From: Myrica gale
Taxonomy: Eukaryota > Streptophyta > Magnoliopsida > Fagales > Myricaceae
NCBI GenBank assembly: GCA_963930655.1
Contig: OZ005608.1
Coordinates: 21,167,271-21,231,270, forward strand
Reading direction: 5' to 3'
Length of the DNA stretch: 64,000 nucleotides
A program made the position numbers and the translations under genes. Below the pieces are notes generated by a model. The model did not search any database, was not told the DNA's origin, and worked only from the letters and a program-made list of their open reading frames with translations. Positions 35,851 to 48,221 of the stretch are shown here, piece by piece. Position 1 is the stretch's first letter. Every line of letters starts with the position of its first letter.

Positions 35851-36029
35851 GAGAGGCGTCTGAATAGAGATTCGAGGATCGAAAGCATCGGGATTTTGGG
35901 TCCAAGCGGCATCGAGCCTATCTATGCAAAGAGAACTATACCGCTACCAGTTACCGGCGTGTGATTCCCAAATATCGAAAGTGAAACTTTGAAAGTTGGC
36001 AACTTGGCGACTTGAAAGTGAAACCCTGG

Positions 36030-36060
36030 CGTTGTCTTTTGGCTCATGTCTCCTTTACTA
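36030..36060. other. Empty site corresponding to the gene-carrying hAT of block 2
   Basis: The sequence ccctggcgttgtcttttggc carries a single copy of the 8-mer ctggcgtt. In the sister block the same place has two copies flanking the 2557-bp hAT (50691-53247). Downstream sequence (ctcatgtctcctttactaat) is identical in both blocks, so this is the pre-insertion state. Confidence 0.85.
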
Positions 36061-38203
36061 ATCAAAGAGGCTCGGGGGTTTCAAAGCCAACAATGAAGGA
36101 TCCCTTGAAAGGTTTATTTCTTTGCATGATTTCATTAGTGTTTAAGAAAAATTCACTTTGCGCTTTTAAATTATTAAGCTCCAAACTTTTAAAATCAATC
36201 CATTTAGACTTAGAAATAAAATCTGATGGTCAAAACTGTTCCCATGATTCAATTATAACACATGGTATAATTTTGACCGTTGAAACTTTTTAAGGGTGCG
36301 ATTTGATCAAAATTGGTAATTTTATGACTTAGATGTCAGATGTGGTAGTTTGGACTCATATTTGAGATTGTTTTAGTAGTTTAGAGACGTAATGTCTTTT
36401 ACTTTTTTTTTAAGGCAAACAAAAACTTTATTCCAAATAAAAAATAGAAATGACACAGAGACAAATTCAAACCTAATACAAGGATTCTAAAAGCTCATTT
36501 CAACATAAACAAAACCTAAGCAACCAGAAAAAAAAAACAAGAAAAGAGAACAAGTTCATGACGGTGCTAGTGTTGCGTCGTAACGAGTGCTGACAAATTG
36601 TGATTCACATCTCTTCCTGTATTTGATTGACTTCTCTTTCATAGATATCACGTCTCGTGCTCGTATTAACTCTTAAGCTATTCTTATCGTAATAGAATGC
36701 ACAATTACAACGAGGTTACCTTAAACTATCTTGATATCAAATGACTAAAATATCTATAGAAAATAAACATAAAAAATATAATGAAAACTTGTTATTTAGT
36801 CTTATAGGGTTTTGAAAATGATAAATTTAAGGATAAATTTTTTGAAAAGTCGTTCATTACAACATATTAATTAGCTAGTGTTGGAAGAATCATTAAATAG
36901 ACCAATAGTGAAAATTAGTAGAAAACTCAAAAATAATAGGTAAGATTTTGCCAAATGGCAAAAGGTTTTGTCATGAAAATTAATAGGCCTTAATTAACCC
37001 TAACTAATTAGGTGAAAATGAAGCCTAAATTCGGCTATATATATGCCCTAACCCTAAAATCTAAAATCTTTGGGCTTTTCTAAAGCTACAAACTAAAGCC
37101 CGAAATTAATTATACACTGAGCCCTATCATGGCACTATGAGGCCCATGGTCCAGCCCAAAAGTAGTCAAGTTAGGCCTAAACTTAAATAATTAAACATTG
37201 AAAAATTTTAACCAAGTTTAAGCATAATTAAACTTAAATAAAATAATAAGAACAAAGGTATAAAAATGTTTAGGTACATAAATAGATTCTCGGCAAAAAA
37301 TTTTATAGGAGCTCAATAATTAATATAATCGGAAATTATATTATTAAGGCTAAAAATAAACATGTACAACAAGGAAATTAAAAGAGAGTCTAACGTTGAC
37401 ATTTACGGTACAAAAATAAAATTTAACCACCATCTAAACAATAAAATTCAAATTCAAATTAACTTTTTTACAAACTCTAATAATTTTGTACAAATTCTAA
37501 AACTTTTAACAAACTTTTTACGAACTCTAACTTTTCACTCGTCCCAAGAGAATTTACACTACTTCCGCTCAAAACAAATAAAAATAATTTTCAAATTCAA
37601 ACAAAAAAATATTTTCAAAACCAAATCAAAAGTAACTTCAAATTTGCAAGATTATATCAGTTGATAAAAGTGGGAGAAGATTTAACTAAATCGGTACCCA
37701 ATCATTTCAGGTTGGTGTTGGGCAAGATCCAAAGTTTTACATGCGTCTGATCAAAGCCCAAATGTTCATAGAGAAACAGTCTTGCGCTCGTCATTGACAG
37801 CCACAGCTGTAACTCGCTATTTCCCAGACGCGCGAGACCGTGAGACCTCTCCAGGATGATAATCTCATGTCCAGAAAAATCTACTCACGACAATTTCTTA
37901 CCCGAATTTCGTTTTTTTGGGCATTCACACCTAAAGTTGGAAGGAAATAATCAAATAGAACTGAGAGAACGATTTGGAGAACGAGAAACATAACTAATTA
38001 ATTGCATTAAAACTCGAGTAGTCGATTAATCCATTAGAACCAGAGGATGACGTAGCCGTAAGAATTGACAATAATAATCAAAGAATAGGAAGACAATTTT
38101 GATTTTCCTTAATCTGTATAGGGAATGCTTGTCTAATCCTATCACTAAGTTACCAACAGCCCCACAACTTATTCATATGGCTGACATGAAACTAGTTTAT
38201 AAG

Positions 38204-38491
38204 CTAATGATCAGAGATGAGGGTCTCGAAGCAGTTAAGTCCATCCAACTCAAGTGCGAACCGTGGTTCCCTCCGCTGCTGCTCTTTTCCTAATCCTTGT
38301 TGCTGCTTGTTCACGTCGGCTCTCACAGCATTGTTGATGACCCCTTCATCGTGTTGCGGCTGGCTACTGACACTTCCAGCACAAGTAGTAGTATTACCAC
38401 GGCCATTGTTGAGAGAAGGGAAGGAGGCCCTCACCGCTTGGCCCAACATCTCACCAAACAAGAAGTCGAAGGAAGTGAACATCCAAATCAT
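38204..38491 (-). CDS. Array gene C (type 3): small DGL-CFETLI protein, 95 aa
   Basis: Open throughout. It starts MIWMFTSFDFLFGEMLGQ and ends FALELDGLNCFETLISDH. Compared with types 1 and 2 it has Ile-Trp in place of Asn-Ser at positions 2-3, REPRFALE in place of RAPRFAPE, and lacks the SL insertion. A strong TATA box (cctatataaaacc, minus strand) lies about 120 bases upstream. Its sister in block 2 is gene F, which is broken by a stop. Confidence 0.72.
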   Translation of the reverse strand: MIWMFTSFDFLFGEMLGQAVRASFPSLNNGRGNTTTCAGSVSSQPQHDEGVINNAVRADVNKQQQGLGKEQQRREPRFALELDGLNCFETLISDH

Positions 38492-39036
38492 GGCTTGGCA
38501 AAAAAACCACAGAACCAAAGAATTTTGTTGGGCAAAGTTGCGGAGAGATAGAGAGGTGTTGGCTAAGAAGTTGGTTGATTCTTAGGGAATAAGTGGAGGG
38601 GAAAGGGTTTTATATAGGAGTAGGTTTCCTTGCTGGGTTAGGAAGCGTAAGAAAGATATTATTCTGATATCATTTAGTCACTAAAGTCTGGCCCCACATC
38701 ACAGGTTTAAATTTTTTAATAAATTGAGCGGTTAGAGATTTTATACAAATTAGAGGAATGAAATTTTAAATTTAAATACAGATTTATTTTTTAATTAAGA
38801 AATATTTAAAAATTAAATTCAAATTGAATGCTTCTCGTCTAGCCTATATATGTCCGTGTAATATCACTTTAAGGTTAGAAATAGACTTAAAAAAATCCCA
38901 CATGTAGATTCCCCGAACTCCAGATGTAACACAATCAATGGCTAAAACCAACTATCTGTAATACACCACCTGAGTAGTGGGGCCGTGCGGTCTACTTGCA
39001 TAATCAAGTTGTCAATTTGGCATCAGGGTTAGTTTA

Positions 39037-39187
39037 GGACACGTTCGTTTAAAAAAAAAATTATAATTAAATATTATTTTTAACACTACATAAAAATAAC
39101 TACAACACGTATATCAATAAAATTAATATCACATAAAAATTTTCAAAACACAAAAAATCCTCACAAAACTCCTTAACCGAACATCTC
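39037..39187. mobile_element. MITE, 151 bp, in the upstream flank of gene C
   Basis: It begins ggacacgttcgttt and ends aaccgaacatctc, flanked by ttta on both sides (39033-39036 and 39188-39191). The sister sequence near 56648 (gggttagtttaattaaaggg) is uninterrupted, so the insertion postdates the block duplication. Confidence 0.7.
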
Positions 39188-40294
39188 TTTAATTAATGAG
39201 AAAATCATCACAATCGAACTGTCAATTGTAATACACGTCCTGAGTAGTGTCAAAGTTGGCTTCCTTACTGGAAATGAACACAAAAGATCTTGCAACAGCG
39301 TGACGTCTTTTGCATGCCCGTTTATTTTTTTTCTCAGTTTTCGCATGCCCGTTTACTGATTCAAAGAGACTTCAAAAGGGGTTTCCAAAGTCTTCATGAA
39401 GGAATCCTTTGAGTGGACATTTTTGCATGATTTAATTGGTAAATTATGCATTGAACCTGCATCATTCATTAGGAGTACAAAAATTTCATATTAGGAAGTT
39501 TAATCACTCTCTTTGGAGATCAGAGATTGTATCATGAGTTTTGCTCGTTGCAACCCTTGATGCACTAAGCATACATTTAAAAATAATTAAAATAAATAAC
39601 ACCCCAGACAAAAAAAAAAGTTTCTTGGGACGATGCCCCTGGCCCCCTCCCAACTTGTTCACAGCTCTCGGGCTCCAACTCCCAAGGTTAGCGTATTCTC
39701 GTACAGATCATGACAGAGAATAAAAAGAAAAACTTATAGCATGGCTCAATTTCCATTGGTCTGTTCTTGATCCTGGGTCTACATTCCTCCTCACAATTCC
39801 ATTGTTTCTGGTTTAGCCAATTACGAGGCGAAAGTTGTTACTTTTGATGGAGCGGACCTGTTCAACAGTCAAAGAATTGGGAGCAGTGGATAAGGATATG
39901 ACGTAGCTTTAGGGGGCTGTGTTCACGGCACCCAACCTGCTGGTTCCAGTTCTTTTTTTGCTCTCTTTTGTTTCATCTGGCTGAACTATTTGGCTACGCG
40001 GGGAAAGAAAAAGAAAAGAAAGGCTGAACTATTTGGTTCTAAGTAGTATTATCGGTAATACAAAGAGTTTATTTGCTTAATTTTAATTATTCCAACCATT
40101 TCCCATATACCTAAGCAATGGCTCAAATAACAAATATTTTATTTTCATAATTTTCTACGTAATTCTAATATTTTTTTATTAAACAATTACATCAAATCAT
40201 CTTTATATCGTTTTACAAACTCTAAAGATAGATATGGTCACGAAAGATGAAGTTTAAGAGAATAGAGATGGAATCTCTCAATAGCTTTGGAATT

Positions 40295-40510
40295 GTGATT
40301 AAGGTAATGAAACTTTGATTAGCTTCATAATAGGAGTCGGTTTGGGTTTGTTATTTCTTGCAATTAGTTCCATTTGAAACATCCTTCCCTCCTTTATACC
40401 GCGTGATTAAGGTAATGAAACTTTGATTAGCTTCATAATAGGAGTCGGTTTGGGTTTGTTATTTCTTGCAATTAGTTCCATTTGAAACATCCTTCCCTCC
40501 TTTATACCGC
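40295..40510. repeat. Perfect 108-bp tandem duplication
   Basis: The unit starting gtgattaaggtaatgaaact and ending ctttataccgc is present twice (40295-40402 and 40403-40510) with no difference seen. The sister block has only a single partial copy near 59801. The identity indicates a recent event or recent conversion. Confidence 0.9.
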
Positions 40511-42150
40511 GCCAATCTTCTATCAGGTACTCCTAATGTTTTTTAGGAGTTGTAACAATGTCAAACACTTGACGATATTCACTTTTTTCTAAACCAATTA
40601 TTTCAGCGGTTAAAGCACTAACCACGTATTTGTTTTTGACTTCCAAAGGTAATTCGTATTTGTTAAAATTCAACACTATATATCTGACTAAAGTTACTAA
40701 ACAATTAAACAATCCAAGTCATATCCTCAAACAAAGTTTATAGGGTTGAGAAAAAAATCTTATCTTTTAACTAGTTTATAGGGTTGAGACGGTCCGAAAT
40801 CACCAAACACAAATCATGTTCTAAAATATATAAATTGAAAACTCTCATTGGCTCCATACATATATCTAAATATATTTATGTATAAGAGCTAGTGTCTTAA
40901 CAAGGTCTATGGCATTAGAGATCTTTGAGAGAGAAAATTTCTTTTACCCCAATAAAATAACTTTATAAAATTCTCTCTTCCCATAAAATAATCAATTTTT
41001 TCTTCAAATAAATATAAAAAATTCATTCAAATCATCTATGTCTTCAATTTTTCTCCAATTCCAACACCCCAAAATTTTAACAATATTCAAATACATTCCA
41101 GGGTTAAGGTCAAAGATGAAAATATCTAATTAAGTGATCAGACATGATAGGTATACGTAAGAATATTACAAAACCATTTGCGGGCAGAATAGACATGTCT
41201 AACTGTGGGTGGCTAGCCACATAATACATTAATAAACTATATATAAAGCTTAAAACAAATAAAACGTAACGTTGTCTTGATACTAAGTACTGATCGATCG
41301 AGACTTGAAATTAATATCAAATTAACAATCAAGTTAAATAGATATAGATATAATTATTTTTAAAAAAAACAATTATGTACATCCATAGAATGGATAGTTT
41401 TTACGATCAAATAAAAAATAAAAATAATAAACTTCCAAGCAAAAAAATAATAAACTAGAAACAGTGTAAGGCGAGAGATTGATCACAGAAGAAAATTCAT
41501 AAAAGATAAGACAAAATAAGTGATAAAACATAGGAAAATAAAGGAAAAATCATCAAACCAGACTAAAACAATTATTACGCTTAAGTCTTAATTAGATGTT
41601 TCAACAATATTCAAATTATATCCCTGCTATTAACACAACCCAACAGTAATCCAGAAAATTAATTTGGGATCAAAACGATATTTGAAACTTGAATTTCATA
41701 ATGTATAATCCGTTCAAATATTTGAAACGAATTACACACGTGATCGAAGTAGAGAAAAAACAGAGCATACCGACACCGAAAAACTTCAGGAACTCGCAGC
41801 AGTGAGAAAGAGAGATATAGAGATCTCAAAAAATTGAGAGGTGTGTTTGAAACTGCTGTCCTTTCGAAATCCCCCATAAAACATGATAAACCATATTATT
41901 TATGAAGAATCTTCGAGATATTTCCAAAGGAGTTGAATATGCTTCGAAATCTAGGCAAAAAGAGGTGTAACGGGAGAGAAAATGAAGAGAGAGAAATTTA
42001 GGATAGAGAACGTCGAAAGTCGGCGAACTGTAATTGAAACGACGGAATCGAAAAGTTTTAGGTTTGAGAGAGAAGAAGATCAAAACGCACTATTTAACTT
42101 AAAAATAACAAACGATCAAAAGATTAAATAGAATATAAAGTCGCCTACGG
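40511..42150. other. AT-rich intergenic DNA
   Basis: No supported gene. Short minus-strand frames near 41659-42083 show no recognisable domain. A stretch at about 40905-41105 (ttttaccccaataaaataac ... caaaattttaacaatattcaaatacattcc) resembles MITE interiors seen elsewhere in the window. Confidence 0.4.
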
Positions 42151-42154
42151 TAGC

Positions 42155-42300
42155 AAATGAGCTAATGACTCTAGTGGTTAACTTGTCGTTTTATCCTTAT
42201 CGGCACCGAGGTTCGAGTTCTCGCGCTGCCATTTATTTCTCATTTAAAACCACAGAGCGCATAAATATAAAAGCGCACCACATGTTAAACAAAAACGCGC
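42155..42300 (+). mobile_element. Probable tRNA-derived SINE
   Basis: A-box-like tagtggttaac (about 42172-42182) and B-box-like ggttcgagttc (42210-42220) are spaced as in a tRNA gene, but the sequence does not form a convincing full cloverleaf with a CCA-proximal stem. That fits a SINE head better than a tRNA gene. Ends are uncertain. Confidence 0.5.
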
Positions 42301-42329
42301 ATAGCTTAGTGCTGAGAGTCCTAGTTTCA

Positions 42330-43420
42330 GGATTAAGGCAACCCAAGAGGGGGAGTGAATTGGTTTTCTAAAACTTTTTGGTATTGACCCCCAAAGATAT
42401 GTTTGCAAGTAAAATCTATTTTAGCACAAATATATAATATGCAATAAGAGTAAATACGTGCTAAAAGTAGATATAAGTGTAAGAGAAGCAAATACAGTAT
42501 TTTTAGGTGGTTCGGCAAACCCGCTTACATCCACCCCTCAAGCTCTTTCACCGAGCCTTGACGTTTTCCACTATTCTCCAATAGCTTTACACACTAGCTT
42601 CCGGGTGCTAGTGAACCGTACAAGTGTTTTCTGCCGGGCTCAACACTCAAACCCACTCAAGTGGTTTTTCTGGCTCACCACTCACAACCTCACCAAGCTT
42701 GAGATATACAATCTCAAAGCTTCTTCTTTAGTGAACAACCTCACTAAAGGAAACACCTCTATTGGACAGGTAGATTTAGGAACAAGAACTCTCTTAATAG
42801 AGTAGATATGAAAATGAAGGCTCTATCTCTTTATTCACAAAAAAACAAAGATACGAAAGTGTGTTTTGTGTGAATGCTATGAGAAATATAGAATAAGAAG
42901 ATTTAGAATATTTCTCAAGTAGTAGAAATGATATGTGGTAGTTGGGTTATCATTTTAGACGAAATGAAGGTGTATTTATAGGCCACATATGAAAACTAGC
43001 CGTTTATAACCGTTGGAAGTTTTTGCTAAAACGAGTCGGTCGACCGCTACATGAACCGGTCGACCGCTACATGAGGCGGTCGAAGAACCGATCGACCGCT
43101 TGAACAGCCGGTCGACCTCCTCAACTTAAGCATGATCCAGTTCTTTTAAAAATAAGGTTTTTGACCACTTTTAAACACCCAATTTGGAAGACATACTTCC
43201 CATAAAAGTATATGAAGGTTTGGAGGTTTGATTAGGGTGTTTTTGAAACCTATAAAAACATTTTAATCTTTCAAATAAAACTTAAAACGGTTATGCATGT
43301 TTTGAAAGATATGCAAGTGCGTGATTCAAATCCTTGTCAAATGTGAAATAAAGAGTTACAAGGATTATACTCTAAGGTCTTGAAACTTAGATACATATGG
43401 AACCATGTGATCAGTTTCTT
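42330..43420. repeat. Repeat-derived region with a ggtcgaccg cluster
   Basis: The stretch opening caacccaagagggggagtga is reminiscent of retrotransposon-related sequence common in plant genomes (recollection, not a search). At about 43034-43116 four copies of cggtcgaccg or a one-base variant occur in 85 bases. The 115-codon frame across 42458-42805 shows no known domain. Confidence 0.35.
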
Positions 43421-44475
43421 TAAAATTTGTTATTTCCCTCCATTCTCATCTCTTTCAATAATTATTAATGCAAATGAAGAAGAACATATTTATTACTTTT
43501 CTCCAACTTCGCTTGAATATCTGGACAAATTTAACATTATCGAAAGAGACAAGAATAGACAGAGAAACCAAATTTTAACGAAACTTGGTCAAAGAGATCA
43601 TATGTTTCTTTTCTTATCTCAACTAGGAGGTTTTTTTTTTATAACTTTTCAATACCACAAGGATGGTAAGTGCAATTATTAAATTTTTTTTATGAAAAAT
43701 GAGTTGGTGTTTGGAAAAAATTTATAAAATTTTTGCGGTGGCCAAAACAGTCTTTATTAGACTTCACTTGTCCAGTTTTTTTTATTGGAAAACATAGTAT
43801 CTATGGGAAAAATAAATCAACCCCTCATTATACCCTTCATGAATCTAAAACAATCGAGATCATCGCTCTTTGTTTGATTTGACCCTTAAGTTATCTAAAA
43901 AGTGACGTGAATTGATCAAAATACTTCTTTAATATAAAATTAGGTAAAACAAATAAATTAAAAATTAAAAATAAATAGTAAAATAAAATATAATTTTTAT
44001 ATTTCCATTTTCAAATATTTTTTTATAATTTTATCTTATTTCATTTATTTTTCATGTAATTTAACTTTAACGATCAAGTCAAACGAAGACATTAGAACTT
44101 GAGAGGTTGATATATTTTTGTTCATCATGTAAAGCATATTATGATGTTTTTTTTTCGTACTTTTTTTGTCCTTCCTAGAGGAGAGCAAAGCTGCCCAAAT
44201 TTTTTATCCCCCGTTCTCCCCCTCCCTTTCCCTTAGTATGTCACTTTTATCCCCAACGTAGCTTTTTTTCCTTGCCAATTACTACAATTTCAGTAAAGAA
44301 TAAGAGAAATCATCACAATACGGGTATAATCAAATCGGACCACGTGAATTTTAATTTATTTTTTTTATACCTATAAGTTTTAAAAAGAATCAACCCTCTA
44401 TTCAATTTGACCAATTAATTAAACCGAAAGTGAGGTGGATTCATCGAAATACCCTTAAAAAAAGTTAAAATTTAA

Positions 44476-45527
44476 AAGTTAAAAACTTTTTTCGTCCTTG
44501 GGTTTTGACCTCTTTACCAATTTCGTCCTTGAATTTTCTCATTTATCACACGTAATCCTTGAGTTTCATGGTTTTGTCAAAATGGTCCTTCCGTCAACGA
44601 ATTACCCAGTCAACTAACGGCCTACACGTCATCACCGATCAACCAGTGACACGTGTCCTTTTTAAATGCCACGTCACTTTTTTTGCCACATCAGGAAAAA
44701 AATTTTAAAAAAATTGTCAAACTAAAAAAAAAAAAAAAAAAAAACCCTCCTTGGAAGGGGTGACCGGAGCCACCAGCCTCCCTTTGCTGGATGGCTCCCG
44801 GCCACCCTTTCTAGGGGGACCGGTGGCTCATCGAGCCACTGCTCGCGCCCCCCTCGCAGGGAGGCCGGGGGAGCTCAGATCTGGGCTCCTCCCCCCCCAC
44901 CGCGATGGGTGGCTCCGCGATGATCCCCATCGTGGGGGAGGAGCCCAGCCGGCCTCCCCGCGTCGGGGGGCTCCTCGCGAGGGGGGGAGCCCAGATCAGG
45001 GCTCCCCCCGGCCTCCCCGCAATGATCCCCATCGCGGGAGGCCGGTGGCTCAGCAAGCCACCCCTCTCGCGGGGGGGGGGGGGGGAGCCCGATCCGGCCT
45101 CCCTGCGATGATCCCCATCGCGGGGATCTGGGCTCCCCCGGCCTCCACGCGAAGGGGGGCGCGAGCGGTGGCTCGATGAGCCTCCGGTCCGCCCTAGAAG
45201 GGGTGGCCGGGAGCCACCCAGCAAAGGGAGGCCGGTGGCTCCGGTCACCCCTTCCAGGGAGGGTTTTTTTTTTAAGTTTGACGATTTTTTTTAATTTTTG
45301 TTTTTTTTCTGATATGGCAAAAAAAATGGCGTGGCATTTAAAAAGGACACGTGTCACTGGCTGATTGGTGATGACGTGTAGGTCGTTAGTTGACTGGATA
45401 ATTCGTGGACGGAATGACCATTTTGACAAAACCATAAAACCTAAGGAGTACGTGTGATAAATGAGAAAATCCATGGACGAAATTGGTAAAGGGGTCAAAA
45501 CCTAAGGACTAAAAAAGTCATTAACCC
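44476..45527. mobile_element. Long-palindrome Mutator-like element, 1052 bp, GC-rich core
   Basis: Two arms of roughly 500 bases are inverted copies: the left arm runs cttttttcgtccttgggttt ... cacgtgtcctttttaaatgcc and the right arm is its inverse. Perfect 9-bp target duplications aaaatttaa lie at 44467-44475 and 45528-45536. The sister block near 31875 (agttaaaatttaaatg) is the empty site. The core (about 44745-45260) is very GC-rich and itself built of inverted and repeated units (gatccccatcgcggg, ggctccccc). Long open frames on both strands there reflect composition and palindromy; no transposase is seen. A transcript through it would fold into a long hairpin. Confidence 0.82.
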
Positions 45528-46489
45528 AAAATTTAAATTTCAAAATGAAATAGAATTTATATATTTTTAATAATTTTGTCGTAGAGAGATATTTCATTCA
45601 AATTTTTATATATTTTAACTGCAAGAACCAAAACTCTTTTATTGTTTTGCTTTTGTCTACACTTCTAGTGTGTTGAGTATTTCTAGTAAATTGAGTTTTG
45701 ACAAGTAAATTGTGCATGTTCTTAGAAAGTTGTAGAATGACTCTTGAAAATATGTAAAATAATTAACATGGCATTTGGCAACTTAAAATTTTATTATTAT
45801 CAAATACAATTCAAAATTTTACTTTTACTTTTAGCATTCATTCATCAATTTCAATACCACCTAGTAGTAATTTAGAAAAAAAAAATACCACCTAGTTTTT
45901 AACACTAACACAAAATTTTAACAAAATTTTGATAAAAATTTAAAAACAAAGACGTTGCAAATGTGACAGCATGTAGCACAATTAATGAAAATGGCATAAA
46001 TATGTTACAAAATATATAAAAAGATTTAATCCATAAAATTATATCTTGAAATCATAAATTTAGTTCATCTTTACTTCTTTCTATCTTCTTTTTCTTGAAT
46101 TTTCTATCTTTTTTCTTCTCTGGTCACGGCTGTAACCCTCTGTTTCCTATCAGATGCGTGAGACTCTAAGACCTCTCTAGGCCAATTCCTGATCAGATCA
46201 GTTTGCGTGTGAGATTTCATAGCCCCAAAGTTTCGTTTTTGTCTGGGTATCAAAATCCCAAAAGTTGAAGTCAATGAACAAGAATTCAAGAGAAGGAATG
46301 CGATGAGATCCAGGACAACAATAAACAAGAAGCCAATTAATCCATAAAAGGCCGTCAGAATCAACAACAATAATCAAAGAATGGATGAGAATTCTAATTT
46401 CCCCTAATCTGTGTATGGTGTGGTAGTCTATCCCTTCAATAACAGCCATACAACATATTCATATGGCTGACATCCAACAAGTTTATAAG

Positions 46490-46777
46490 CTAATGATCAG
46501 AGATGAGGGTCTCGAAGCAGTGAAGTCCATCAAACTCCGGTGCAAACCGTGGCGCCCTCCGCTGCTGCTCTTTCCCAACTCCTTGTTGCTTTTTGTTCAT
46601 GTTGGCTGTCACAGTTTTGCTGATGACCCCTGCATCGTGTTGCGGCTGGCTGCTGCTACTTCTAGTACAAGTAGTAGAATTACCACGGCCAATGTTGAGG
46701 GAAGGGAAGGAGGCCCTCACCGCTTGGCCCAACATCTCAGCAAACAAGGCGTCGAAGGAAGTGAACATCGAATTCAT
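46490..46777 (-). CDS. Array gene D (type 1): small DGL-CFETLI protein, 95 aa
   Basis: Intact and closest to gene A, starting MNSMFTSFDALFAEMLGQ and ending APEFDGLHCFETLISDH. It lacks the TND-type insertion of A after SFPSL. The TATA box (minus-strand cctatataac) is at about 46911-46919, 134 bases upstream. The 3' flank (46104-46450) closely matches that of A, so the A/D relationship covers the whole unit. Confidence 0.77.
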   Translation of the reverse strand: MNSMFTSFDALFAEMLGQAVRASFPSLNIGRGNSTTCTRSSSSQPQHDAGVISKTVTANMNKKQQGVGKEQQRRAPRFAPEFDGLHCFETLISDH

Positions 46778-47645
46778 GTCTGGTCACTCTTTAATCCTCA
46801 AATAAACTACAGAGCCAAAAAGAATTTCGTCGGACAAAGTTGCAAAGAGACTTTAGCTATGTTGGTTGATTGCGCGGGATGTCTGGTTGATTCCAAGGAA
46901 CCAAAAGGTGTTATATAGGAGTAAGTTTCCGTTTCCTTGCTGGGTCAGGAATTTCAGGAAGCGTGGGAGGCGAAAAAGCAGGGAAGGGTCCTCTGCAGTC
47001 TTCCCACTTAAAACTTCGAAGGCGTGTAAGACCAAAGACTGGCACCTACTGGACCCCAGGGTGCGAACAATTCTTACTGCCAGCCCATAGCCACCCAGGA
47101 CGGTCAGCGTTGGGTTTTAATTTTTTTCTGCGTCGGTCAGCGTTGGTATACTCGACTGAGACCGGGCATGACCGGAGGTTTTAATTTTGACTTGAAAATT
47201 GACGAAAAGTTAGGCGTTTAAAATCAACGGTAAGTGTATGACAATCTCCCCTGAGTGGGGCTTTGTGATTAACGTTTTGTTTTTTAAATGGGCTTTGTGA
47301 TTAACTTGATTAGCGATCATTTACCCGAACAAAAATGATTAGCAATCTTGATTAAGTTAAAAGCGATTGGGAACGAATCTAGCCGGATTTTTGTTTGATA
47401 TCTATGATTAACTAATTAAAAATATTATACCAAGGGAAACAGTACTCGTATTAATTTATAAACTCTCCTTATCATAATAGAATGCACGATTACAACAGGA
47501 TTACCATCTTTGAAAAGTCGTTCAAATTACAATATATTAATAAGTTAGTGCTGGGATAATTATTAAATACAGTATTGTGGAAATTAATAAAAAAAACTCA
47601 AAATAATAGCTAAAGACGTTTCCTTTCATCAAGGTAGGCGACTAA

Positions 47646-47842
47646 GGTTGTGTTTGTGTTGTAAAATTTTAGTATTGTTAAAATTTTAGGTATTGAGTTT
47701 AGTGAAAAAGTGAAGAGAGATAATTTTTTATATTTTTTGTAGTAAATAGTAATGATTTGATAGGGAGAGAGAGATTATATTGTAATATTTAATTGTGTTA
47801 AAATTTTAGAGGGAGTAAAATTTTGGTACACAAACGCACCCT
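47646..47842. mobile_element. MITE, 197 bp, in unit D
   Basis: It begins ggttgtgtttgtgttg, ends tacacaaacgcaccct, and is flanked by taa on both sides (47643-47645 and 47843-47845). Block 1 shows the empty site near 33724 (catctaaatggc). The 3-bp TAA duplication fits PIF/Harbinger (Tourist-like) insertion. Confidence 0.7.
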
Positions 47843-48039
47843 TAATGGCTTAACTACACTCTCTTTCTTCCATTTATTAGTTAGGTTAATTTAGGGTTAG
47901 TGGTTTAAAGTTAAAGCTAGGCCTAGGGTTAAATCATTATTTACAAGTTAACAAGGTGAAGGCATCAGTCTCATTGGAGGTGACATGCTAGGCCAAAAGT
48001 TTTGTCATGCAAATTAATAGGCCTTAATTAACCCTATCT

Positions 48040-48221
48040 GGGATGTTTGTTTGCCAAAATATTGGGGAATATTCCCAAAATTTTGGGAATCTTTACTTTA
48101 TTGAGATTTATTGGGGTTTGTGAAAAGTGAAGTGTGTAGGTGTAAAAGTTAAAAATTTTGAAATTTGTTTGGTTTGTCCGATTTGTTGAGACCCCAAATA
48201 TTTGGGGTCTCAAACATGCCC
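48040..48221. mobile_element. MITE, about 180 bp, at the D/E junction
   Basis: The ends gggatgtttgtttg and ctcaaacatgccc are imperfect inverted repeats. The sister sites (aaccctaactaattagg, near 37011 and 54228) are empty. The interior matches the outer MITE at 6487-8275, giving that composite its uninterrupted reference. Confidence 0.65.

Larger units (their letters stand above)
31854..40510. repeat. Duplicated block 1 (units A', B, C)
   Basis: This region aligns in order with 45528-59870. Matching landmarks include ttttgtcgtagagagg (31970 and 45580), the promoter region (32600 and 46890), genes B and E, the MITE at 35.6 and 50.3 kb, ggctcatgtctcctttac (36041 and 53268), genes C and F, and the stretch ending near 40100 and 59630. 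Differences are mostly transposon insertions plus loss of the A' coding region. The block end is approximate. Confidence 0.8.

Noticed and set aside
37020..37075. ccctaaccctaaaat-like sequence suggesting an interstitial telomere repeat
   Set aside because: Only one or two units are present, and the sister copies (near 48265 and 54275) show it is ordinary unique sequence.
42155..42232. Possible tRNA gene
   Set aside because: Only the A- and B-box-like motifs are convincing; acceptor and anticodon stems do not form properly, so a SINE head is more likely.
42458..42805. 115-codon plus-strand frame
   Set aside because: It lies in repeat-derived sequence, has no domain and no usable gene context.
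44751..45498. Long Pro/Gly/Arg-rich open frames on both strands (up to 207 codons)
   Set aside because: They lie in the GC-rich core of the palindromic element, mirror each other because of the palindrome, and have no domain. They are composition by-products.
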